Below are positions 1-8,737 of a stretch of DNA of 14,971 bases, piece after piece. The stretch spans positions 1 to 14,971 of the forward strand of contig JADJRU010000033.1 in the NCBI GenBank assembly GCA_016712105.1, given 5' to 3'. The translations under genes were made by a program, and so were the position numbers. The notes below the pieces were generated by a model. That model searched no databases. It had not been told where the DNA came from and worked only from the letters and a program-made list of their open reading frames with translations. Numbering within the stretch: position 1 is the first letter of the stretch; the number at the start of each line of letters is the position of its first letter. The stretch comes from Ahniella sp. GTDB taxonomy: Bacteria; Pseudomonadota; Gammaproteobacteria; Xanthomonadales; Ahniellaceae.

Positions 1-1
1 C

Positions 2-2277
2 GGCGATAGCTTACTAGGCATTCACCGACTTGATCAGCTTACTGAATTGAGCATGACACCTGGTAGTAAAGGACAGCTTCGATTGTTTGGTAAGAATATA
101 GAAAATGCAGTTGACGAGGCGATTGGGCTGCGCTTACGGTTGCGTGAAATGCCAATTTTCGATATCCATGACGTCGAAGCTATGGCTCGATTGGATACGG
201 ACGCGCGCAGCTTACTTGATGTGCCGGAGAAAATTGCAGATGCGTTCATCGCTGAAGTGTTTGTTGCTGGCGGAAATGCTTCGACAGTCGAAAGAGGACT
301 CATTTCGCTCTCAATCACGCGGGCGAGGTAGTCAACGGAAAAAATGAAGCGTTAAAGGCAATCCTTCTCCGATCAGCCGATGCACTATCGGTAGACTTAC
401 CAAATGGTCGGGTTAGTCGTCGCCCATTTCATTGGCCATTGGAATTTAGAAGTATTTCATCGCGGACGATGGGTTTGATTCAATTGTCGGGAATCCTCCG
501 TTTCTAGGTGGAAAAAAAATTACCGGTGTTCTCGAGCGACTTATCGAGAATATATTATTTCAAACATTGCTTCAGGAAAAAAATGGCAGCGCAGATCTTG
601 TGGCATTTTCTTTTCTGAGAGGCTTTCAACTTGTAAGCAAAAGGGGAACTTTGGCCTAATTGCAACAATACAATTTCTGATGGGGAAACAAGAGAGACGG
701 GCCTTGATCAGTTGATTAAATGGGGCGTAATAATATATTCTGCGTCTCCAAATGAAATTTGGCCTGGAAACGCATCGGTTGTAGTTAGCACCGTCGTCTT
801 AACTAAAAACTGCAATTGGCTAGGTGAGGTGAAAATTAGTGATCAACTCGTTAAAAGTATAGATTCTTTTTATCATCAGAAAACTCGCACGTACCATTGC
901 CATTGAAAGCAAATGAAAACATCTCATTTAATGGCACCTACATTCTTGGCCTTGGATTTACGATGAATGAGGATGAGGCTTCTTCCATTATTTCTAGCAA
1001 TAGTATTTATAAAGATGTTATTTTTCCTTATGTAATGGACGTGATCTCAATACTTCACCAAGGCAAAAAGCAAGTAGATGGGCTATCAATTTCTGGGATT
1101 GGGATATAAATAGAGCCAAAAATATCCAATTGCATTTAAAGTTGTCGAAGAAAAAGTGTTGCCTGAACGGGAAAAAGTGAATAGAGCGACACACCGTGAG
1201 AAATGGTGGATTTACGGAGATAAGAGACCTGCTCTCTATCATGCTTTAGGGTGGGGTGAAATGTTTGAACGTCATCCTAAAGGTGACTGGCCGAGCGAGC
1301 GTAGTAGAGAAGTTCTTGTTGCTACTAGAACAACGAAACATCTCGCTTTGGTCTTTGTTGAAAATAATTCCATATTAGACCAAGGGTTAGTTGTTTTAGT
1401 TTGAAAAGTCATTGTAGTTTTGCACTTCTTCAATCGACCATTCATGGTGCTTGGGCTTATAAATTTTCTTCCAGTCTTGGTTCGGCTGGAATTTATTACA
1501 ACCCGACGGATTGCATTGCAACGTTCCCGCTGCCAAATGGATTATCTTGGTCTAATTTTGAGAATCAAATGCGTTCAGAAATTATCCAAAAGCTTGAAGA
1601 TACGGGAGTGCAATTTCACTTACTCAGAAAAAAATAATGCTTTCTCTCGAAAAAGGTCTTACGGATTTCTACACCTGTTTCACGCTCCGTCTGAGCAAAG
1701 TGCTGATTTTCTTGTATTGCGTGAGATTGGAAAGAGAATTGATGAATTGGTAATGCTTCTTTATGGTTGGACTGATATTCAACTTGCTCATGGGTTTCAT
1801 GAAGTGGCCTATCAACCACATAGTGATAGGTTGCGTTTCACAATTTCAGAGTCTGCTCGCGTAGAGATACTGAAGCGGCTGGGGGAATTGAATCGACAAC
1901 GTAGCGAAGATGAGTTTGCTAAAGAACTGAATGGCAACGCACTATCACCCACCTCTACTCTCGCGACGAGAGCTAGTCGCAACACAAGAGCCTCGAACAT
2001 TCAGTCCTCGCTTGACTTTGAGGTAAAGGCGGTAGGCATCATCGATAACCTGGTGCCGGCCACTGTGATCATAAATTTCCTGCGTGAGCGCGACAACTGG
2101 CAAGCAAAGGCCGATGTCCTCGCTGCCACGGGGATAACAGACGGTCAGTGGAACGCCTCAATCACTGATCTGATATCAAGCGGCAAGGTCGAGCGCCAAG
2201 GAGAAAGAAGGGGCGCACGCTATCGCCTTCAGCCCGGTACCGGTCACAGGTACGACCATCACGAAGGGACACCATGA
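2..2277 (+). CDS. drmMI: DISARM class 1 DNA adenine methyltransferase DrmMI, 5' truncated by window, multiple frameshifts
   Basis: N6-adenine-type DNA methyltransferase of the Eco57I/type IIG-like class, expected to methylate host DNA so that DISARM ignores it. The coding frame is open from base 2 (GDSLLGIHRLDQL), so the start and the SAM-binding motif I lie left of the window. The catalytic motif IV NPPF is at 492-503, inside FDSIVGNPPFLGGKKITG. Later family blocks are readable: GSADLVAF (577-600), SRWAINFWDWD (~1073-1105), EKWWIYGDKRPALYHA (1200-1247), FALLQSTIHGAWAYKFSSSL (~1419-1479) and AHGFHE (~1786-1803). The last ~80 residues, from about 2030, look like a winged helix ending in GKVERQGERRGARYRL. 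The frame changes about a dozen times (near 310, 450, 650, 674, 884, 1036, 1135, 1400, 1630 and 1682), several times in A or T runs. I see no nonsense change. BREX PglX is the nearest alternative, but the drmABC neighbours favour DrmMI. Confidence 0.85.
1860..2040. other. Base-composition boundary inside drmMI
   Basis: The sequence left of about 1860 is AT-rich with A/T-ending codons (24 of 60 bases are G or C at 601-660). To the right it is GC-richer (32 of 60 at 2041-2100; 39 of 60 at 5881-5940 in drmA). The change falls where the methylase core ends in FTISESARVEILKRLGEL and a Ser/Thr/Ala/Arg-rich linker leads into the C-terminal winged-helix-like tail. This may mark a recombination or domain-fusion joint. 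A gradual drift or different selection on the linker cannot be excluded by eye. Confidence 0.55.
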
Positions 2278-2357
2278 CTCGAACCCAGGCTCAGCCGAAG
2301 TTCGAGTTCAACTATCGCTTCAATGCGATCACTTTGCACACGGATCGAGATTCATGA
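2274..2357 (+). CDS. Small 27-residue ORF coupled by ATGA overlaps at both ends
   Basis: ATG at 2274 overlaps the drmMI stop (ATGA, 2274-2277). The ORF ends at TGA 2355-2357, which overlaps the ATG of the next gene in a second ATGA (2354-2357). The peptide begins MTRTQAQPKFEFNYRFNAI and is rich in aromatic and basic residues; there is no signal peptide or membrane segment. The double stop/start overlap is what translational coupling looks like, so the ORF could encode a microprotein or act as a relay that carries ribosomes from drmMI to the ATPase gene. It could also be the remnant of a longer gene or a chance open frame. I do not recognise the peptide. An upstream Shine-Dalgarno is weak (GAAGGGA near 2263-2269). 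Confidence 0.4.
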   Translation: MTRTQAQPKFEFNYRFNAITLHTDRDS

Positions 2358-3762
2358 CAAAACCAAGCACTGACACAGCTCAGGCGAGCCCCACTAAGCA
2401 GTTCTTCGTATCTATGCTCACGCGGGACATCAGTCTCGCCGACGCGATCCTCGACCTGCTCGACAACTGCCTTGATGGCTCAATGCGGCTGGCAAACGGC
2501 AGTGATATCGATTACACCAAGCATTTCGTGAACATCGAGATCGCTGAGGACCACTTCTCCATCGCGGACAACCGGCGGGATTCCGCGCGACGTTGCCAAG
2601 AACTACGCGTTCAAGATGGGACGCGAACCCGACGACGACCGCGACTCCGATACCGAAACCATCGGCATGTACGGCGTCGGCATGAAGCGCGCGATCTTCA
2701 AGATGGGCAGTAACGCGCTGGTGCGGACCCGGCATGGCGACGACACGTTCGAGGTGCCGATCACGTCGGAATGGCTAGATGCCAAGAACTGGGAGCCGCT
2801 TCCCATCAATGAACCAACGGAGGCAAAGGAACGGCTCGACGAACCCGGCACGACGATCTACGTCACCGATCTTTACGACGGCGTCTCAAGGCATTTCGCC
2901 AACGAAGCATTCGAGAACGAGGTACGCACCGCGATCGCGGAGCACTTCACGATATTCATCCAATGGGGTCTGACGGTTAGACTAAACGGGACGCCCGTGG
3001 AGTCTGTGCGTGTCGAGGTGCTCGTTTCGACAGACGAAAAACGTCCAGCTCCGTATATCTATCAGAAGACGATAGACGGCGTGCTCGTCTCAATCACAGT
3101 TGGCCTCAATACAGGGAAGAGTCTCGGTGATGATGAGGATGACGACGCAGGATTCGAACGCGACCGTTCGTCCGCAACCGCGGGCTGGACGGTGCTTGCA
3201 ACGACCGTGCGGTCATCGTCGGTGACAAGAACCGCCTGACGGGCTGGGGCGACGGCATCCCGCTCTACCACCCGCAGTTCGCGATCATTACGGGCATCAT
3301 CGAGTTTCGTTCCAAACATGCCGACAAGCTGCCGGTCACGACGACGAAGCGGGCACTCGATACATCATCGAACGTCTGGCTGGAGTCACTCGTCAAGATG
3401 AAGGAGGGTATGCGCATCTGGATTTCCTACACCAACCAGTGGAAGAACCATCCGCGCGCCGACCAGTCGAGCCATTGGGACCGCCAAGCCGATGGCCTTG
3501 AGCCAGGCCATTCAGGTCGTTGCCACTCGCAGTGCCACCAGAAAATTGCCGACACGATCGAATTCAATCCTCAAAGGCAAAGGTCTTGCCGGAGCCGGAG
3601 GGCAAGAAGCCATCCTCCGAAAGATCATTTTTCTCGCGCCCTGCCGAGGAAGTGCGGCTCGTCTCCAAGCTGCTGTTCGATGACCCGGACGAAAGGGCTG
3701 GGATCGTCGGCGACAAGTGCTTCGAGATGCAGCTTATGAAAGCCAGGAAGCAGGGGGACTGA
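2354..3762 (+). CDS. GHKL (HSP90/MORC-like) ATPase, frameshifted
   Basis: Predicted ATPase of the GHKL fold (~468 aa). The start MTKPSTDTAQ at 2354 is supported by the ATGA overlap. The N-box AILDLLDNCLDG (about residues 31-42) has the invariant Asn38 but Asp34 where the usual general-base Glu sits. The G1 box (ADN..GGIP, ~2566-2585) is cut by a one-base indel. The G2 box GMYGVGMK is intact at 2664-2687. An S5-like segment follows (GVLVSITVGLNTG, ~3080-3118), then an acidic loop DDEDDD and WGDGIPLYHPQFAIITGI (~3247-3300). The C-terminal part ends LMKARKQGD at 3762. Frames switch near 2575, 3195, 3480 and 3570. GHKL/MORC-like ATPases are known to be linked to restriction-modification loci, where dimerising clamp or remodelling roles are proposed. 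This one is not a canonical DISARM gene, and its pairing with the next gene suggests a two-gene module. Confidence 0.75.
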
Positions 3763-3765
3763 ACG

Positions 3766-4720
3766 ATGAGTGCTGGTTCCTCCGTGCCCTACCGGTTACG
3801 GCCGAACAAAGCCGTGGATCGGGAGCTATTCCTTTCACTGCTGATGAGATTGGCTCCGAAACTCGCGCTCGAAAAATATCACTACGTCGGCCTTGGTGGC
3901 CCATTCCTCGAAGACTTCCGGATGATCCATGGTCGACTCGGCATCACAAAGATGACGTGCATTGAGACGGAAGAACAGGTGCACAAGCGCCAGCTCTTCA
4001 ACCGCCCTGTCGCGTCCATCGAATGCGTTCACAAAAGCCTCGAAGACTACCTCGACGAAACCTACTTCGATGCTCCAGCCATCATCTGGTTCGACTGCAC
4101 GGAGCCCAGAGGTATCACGACGCAAATCGAACGCTTCGCGCGCACCATAGGCTCTGTGCCGATTGGAAGCGTGTTCTGCGAGTCACGCTGAACGCAAATC
4201 CCGGCTCCTGGGTAGACCGGCTGGCAACCTCTCCGAGACTGAGCTCATGGAATGGCGACTCGAAGCATTCCAAAAGCGCCTGGGCGCACTATTCCCAAGC
4301 GGCCTAGCCGCAGAGGGAATGAAACAGGAGAATTTTGGGAAAAGCTTGCTGCACGTGCTGAGGCTAGCGGTCCAGAAAGAGGTTGGTAGCTTTCGGGATC
4401 GCCGGATAGTCTGGGCGCTCGCCACTCATTACGCTGACGGTCAGGCGATGGTGACCGCCGCACTGGTCATCTGCAAGAACGACGAGGCAGACGTTGAAGA
4501 TCTAGTAAAGAGTTGGGAGTTTTACGCGACGACGAATACCCCGCATCGCCCAGATCTGCCTGCGCTTTCAACACTGGAGCGTCTGACGATGGAATCGAAC
4601 GTCGATGCCAAGACCCGGATGGGCTTCGAATTGCCGAAGTCGAACATGGGCGAGAACCCGTTCGATGTATTCGGGAAGTTCTACCGCTTCTATCCGCATT
4701 TCTCGCGAGTCGAACTTTAG
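3766..4720 (+). CDS. Rossmann-fold / methyltransferase-like protein paired with the GHKL ATPase, frameshifted
   Basis: Unnamed ~317-aa protein. ATG 3766 follows the ATPase stop by 3 bases and has a purine-rich GCAGGGGG Shine-Dalgarno about 8 bases upstream. Visible blocks fit a class I methyltransferase-like Rossmann order: YHYVGLGGPFLEDF (3880-3921; a glycine-rich motif I-like loop), MTCIET (3952-3969; acidic residue after strand 2), then IIWFDCTEP (4081-4107; motif IV-like position). This is followed by SVLRVTLNANPGSW and a helical C-terminal half (ETELMEWRLEAFQKRLGALF through FYRFYPHFSRVEL). The motif IV region is DCTEP, not the NPPY/DPPY of adenine methylases, so the substrate may not be DNA and the fold may be catalytically inactive. 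Frames change near 4165 and 4215; otherwise the protein is complete. I infer that it works with the ATPase; no function is known to me. Confidence 0.6.
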
Positions 4721-4731
4721 TCCGTGGATTC

Positions 4732-4735
4732 AAGG
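4732..4735 (+). promoter_or_regulatory. Ribosome binding site deciding the drmA start
   Basis: AAGG lies 9 bases before ATG 4745. The upstream in-frame GTG at 4724 has no purine-rich tract before it, so the ATG giving MTTSPNAW is preferred. Confidence 0.5.
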
Positions 4736-4744
4736 TTTCAGAAC

Positions 4745-7700
4745 ATGACGACATCACCCAATGCATGGATCACTATTGATCATGGTCTTGCTACCGATCC
4801 CACGCTGGCACCGTACACACTGCGGCTGAAGGGCGAGCGTTCGCTATACCAAGCCATCGCCGATGACGATTGGGTGTTGATTTTGAACACCACTGGGCAC
4901 ATCACGCGGGTCGGGCGGGTGCTGCGGGTTCGTTCTGATCTGGAAACCACCACGATCTATTTCGACCGCATGTTGTTGGTTGATCCGGCTGTCTCGATTG
5001 GTCTTACTTCGCTCACCCCGCCATCGTCCGGCAGCGTTGGCCGAATTCAATGGACGGCTTTCCTGGAGGCGCTCCCCAAGGCGTTGCACAAGACGATCGC
5101 CGAAGTGCCGACCATTGAGGATCAGGCCTATATCCGCGAACTGCTGCAACTGGCCGTGATGGACGACCTGCTCGGCCCAGCTGGCGGCCCCCGTGAACGC
5201 ATCGTCGACATGGGTGTGCGGGATCGCTACCTGGTTGGCAAACTGGCCCCGCGTGAGGCCGCACAGGGCGGCATCGAGGGGTTGGACGGGCCGCTGGCCA
5301 ATGACGACGCAGAAGAGCCTACCGAGGCCAAGGCTCCCGGACGGCACGAGCCTGGTGCGGAGTTTGGAACGGCCACCGGGCGTGTGGAGCCGGAGTCGGA
5401 TTCGGCTGACGAGATTGATGCCGCCAGCAACCAGTCGCTGGTGCCCAGCAGCCTCGGCATGACCTTCTGCGTGGATGGAGACGCCGATCGGATCGAGATC
5501 GAAGCACGCTGGGGCCGGTATGAGCGCAGCGACGAGCACGAGATATTCCGCACCCGCAAGAAAAAGGAGACCGGTGCCGAAGAGCAGACCAAGGCCAAGG
5601 TCTGGCAACGCATCCCCTGCGGCGGGAAGCTGGTGCTGCCGCTCACCGAAGGCGTGATCCCCCATCAGGCCCCGGACAAGAAGTTCCCGGAAGTTCGGGT
5701 GCAAGGCTCCATTCGGGCCAAGAATGCCAATGGCGATCGCCTGGTCACCTTGTTCCTGGTGAATGCACAGGAAGAACCGGACACCAACCGCGATACAGCG
5801 TGGGTGTTCCAGCCCGAGCTGATCGTTCGCTCGGAGAAGGATGCTGCCAAGCGCGCCATCTTCCGGCGCAGGCCGGTGCTGGACGCAGACGGTATGGACC
5901 CGGAGCGCGAAGCGCTGGAGATGATCTACCGCAACCGCGTCGAATTCGCCGTGGGCCATGGCGTTGCCGTCCACGCCGAAACCGCAGACGACGTGACGCT
6001 GGCCACCGAGGTGCGCACCACGGTGATGCCGCAGTACGAGGTGCAGGTGACGGAGACACCCGGGCTAGATCCAAGCGATCGCCCGGCGATGCGCGAGATG
6101 GTCAGCAGTGGCCTGCTCGATATGCAGCGACTGGCCACACTGGACATCGATCCGCTGGTCGACGCCCTCAACCTGTTGACCAAGGATTACGCCGCGTGGA
6201 TCGATGAGCAGCGTGCTCGGGTCGGGTCCGAGGTGACCGGCTACGACACGCAGTCGCAACAAGCGATGGACCGCTGCCAGGAGATCCACACACGCCTGCA
6301 GCAGGGTATCGACACGCTGAAAGGCAATGAGAAGGCGCTGGCTGCTTTCCGGTTTGCCAACCAAGCAATGGCCACGCAACGCGTGCGCAGCCAATACGCG
6401 CTGGCCATGCGCCGGGGCGAGGATGTCTCTATCGACAAATTCGATGTATTAAAGAACCGCAGTTGGCGCCCATTCCAGTTGGCGTTTCTGCTGCTCTCGA
6501 TTCCGTCACTTGCAGACCCGAGCCACCCGGATCGGGTCCAGCCCGTCGAAGCATACGCCGATCTGCTCTGGTTCCCCACCGGCGGCGGCAAGACCGAGGC
6601 CTATTTGGGTGTGGCGGCCTTCACCATGGCTATCCGGCGCATGCAGGGCAATCTTGGCGGGTACGACAGTTCACGCGGTTTGGCCGTGATCATGCGTTAC
6701 ACACTCCGTTTGCTGACGTTGCAGCAATTCCAGCGCGCCACGGCATTGATCTGCGCCATGGAAGTATTGCGGCGCGAAGCGCTGGACAAGGGCGACAAAT
6801 CCCTCGGCACGGAACCCTTCACCATCGGACTCTGGGTTGGCAACAAGGTGACGCCGGGCACGACCGAGGACAGCCACCAGGCCATCGAGGACATCCGCAA
6901 CCCCGGCAAATACAACGCCGGAGCGGCATCACCCGCGCAGCTCACCAGTTGCCCGTGGTGCGGCTCGGAAGTAGCACCCGGACGGGACGTGGAGGTCGAC
7001 AAAGGCTCTGGCCGAACCTTCGTCTACTGCGGCGACAAGAAGGGCCGCTGCGACTTCTCTAAGGGCAAGTCCAGCAAGCAGCCGCATCCGGGAATTCCGG
7101 TGCTGGTCGTGGACGAAGAGATCTACCACCGTCCCCCGACGATGATGATCGCCACCGTGGACAAGTTCGCCATGATGGCGTGGCGTGGCCAGGTGCGCAC
7201 GCTGTTTGGTCGCGTGGGCCAGGAATGCGAGCGCCACGGACTGCTTTGGCAAGGTGCCGATTGCAATGGCAATCACCAGGCTGGCAAGGGGCTTCCTTCT
7301 TCGAAGGTCAAGACCATCAACCCGATCCGCCCGCCCGACCTGATCATCCAGGATGAGTTCCACCTGATCAGTGGGCCGCTGGGCACCATGGTGGGCCTGT
7401 ACGAGACCGCCGTGGATGAACTGTGCGGCTGGGCGCTTGATGGCAAAACGGTCAAACCGAAGATCATCGCCTCTAGGGCAACGGTGCGCAAAGCCAAGGA
7501 GCAAGTGAACAACGTCTTCATGCGCCGTGTTTCAGTGTTTCCGCCGCATGGCCTGGATGTGGAGGACAACTTCTTCTCGGTGCAACGACCGATCGAAGAC
7601 AAACCGGGGCGGCGTTACCTCGGCGTGTGCTCACCCGGCAGTTCGCGCCCCGCGATGTTGATCCGCGTCTACACCGCGTTCTTGACGGCAGCGCAGGAAC

Positions 7701-8735
7701 TGTTCGACCACTTCGGCGAACCCGCTGACCCGTACATGACCATGGTCGGCTACTTCAACTCCCTGCGTGAGTTGGGCGGGATGAAGCGCCTGGCAGAGGA
7801 CGACGTTCAGACGCGTTCCTACCGCGTGCAGATGAGCATGGTCGAGCGGCCCGCGCTGGCGCAACGCAGCATCAGCAACATCCGCGAGTTGACGTCACGG
7901 GTATCAAGTCAGGACATCCCCAAGTACCTCGATAACCTGGAGGTCAAGTTCAAGTCCGAGTTCGACACAGCAACCGGAAAATATGTGACCCGCTGGCAAG
8001 AGGGCGACACCCGCGCGATCGACGTGGTGCTGGCGACCAACATGCTGTCGGTTGGCGTGGACGTGAACCGGCTCGGCCTGATGGCCGTCAATGGCCAACC
8101 CAAAGGGCACCGCGGAATACATCCAGGCCACCAGCCGTGTCGGTCGTACTTTCCCCGGCTTGGTCTGCACGGTGCTGACGTGGGCCAGACCGCGCGACCT
8201 GTCGCATTACGAAACCTTCGAGCATTACCACGCCACGTTCTACAAACACGTCGAAGCGCAATCGGTTACCCCGTTTTCACCGCGAGCGATGGACCGTGGC
8301 CTGACCGGCGCGTTGCTGAGCCTGATGCGCCTGGAGAACGACGAATTCAGCCCGAACGAAGGCGCTGGCCAATTGAGCATGTCCAATCAGGCCGAGATCC
8401 TCGATGCCATCAAGGTATTGGCGACTCGCGCAGGTAATGTCGCTGAAGACAACTCGCGTAAGCAGTTGGCTGAGACTGAATTGAAAGAGCGCGCTGACGA
8501 ATGGGCGAAAGAAGTCAGCAAGGGCGGACGGATCTTGGCGTATGAGAAGCGCGGCCCCGAAAAAGACAAGACCGTTGCATTGATCAAGTCGCCCGGCCTT
8601 CAAGCCTGGGACAACTGGACCGTACCGATGTCGATGCGGGAAGTCGAGCCCGGCGTGCGCCTGATCATGAACACGAGCCATATCACGGACGATCACGATT
8701 GGAAGCCTCGTCCCGCAACGAAGGATGAGGATTGA
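4745..8735 (+). CDS. drmA: DISARM helicase DrmA, one frameshift near 8100
   Basis: SF2-type helicase subunit (~1329 aa) that with DrmB forms the DNA-sensing core of DISARM. Residue numbers are from ATG 4745. Residues 1-130 form a small beta-rich module (DDDWVLILNTTGHITRVGRV). The usual DrmA opening follows (LLGPAGGPRE, VRDRYLVGKLAP), then an acidic low-complexity linker (~185-235). Walker A PTGGGKT is at 611-617 (6575-6595). A four-Cys zinc ribbon, C736-x2-C739-x22-C762-x6-C769, follows. The Walker B/motif II is DEFH at 870-873 and motif III is SRAT at 910-913. Motif V ATNMLSVGVDV is near 1097-1107, and motif VI QATSRVGR is at 8124-8147. The frame moves by one base at the AAAGGG run near 8097-8105, between motifs V and VI; dropping one A restores GQPKGTAEYIQATSRVGR. 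The stop lies 2 bases before drmB. All ATPase motifs are intact. Confidence 0.9.
8097..8105 (+). other. One-base indel in drmA at a homopolymer run (CCCAAAGGG)
   Basis: Left of here frame 2 is coding (DVNRLGLMAVNGQPKG); right of it frame 3 is coding (GTAEYIQATSRVGR). One surplus A explains the shift. As it stands the upstream frame would run out of family sequence and stop at 8437, losing motif VI. Sequencing error is the simplest explanation. A +1 recoding site or a true null mutation are alternatives. Confidence 0.8.
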
Positions 8736-8737
8736 AC

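Noticed and set aside
512..519. A8 run as a phase-variation tract
   Set aside because: The frame is continuous through it (GGKKIT), and nothing shows length variation in this single sequence.
4724..4744. GTG start adding seven residues to DrmA
   Set aside because: There is no Shine-Dalgarno before it, whereas ATG 4745 has AAGG at 9 bases.
4844..5974. Long minus-strand open frame (376 codons) opposite drmA
   Set aside because: It is antisense to clearly conserved DrmA sequence. The product is His/Gly/Arg/Leu-rich with no motif, as expected from the GC-rich codon pattern of the sense gene.
6929..7504. Minus-strand frame of 191 codons opposite the DrmA zinc ribbon and DEFH region
   Set aside because: It is a shadow of drmA with no recognisable domain and no ribosome binding site of note.
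8097..8105. Programmed ribosomal frameshift in drmA
   Set aside because: The site is a simple AAA/GGG run and I found no stimulatory structure. Similar indels occur throughout the window, so sequencing error is simpler.
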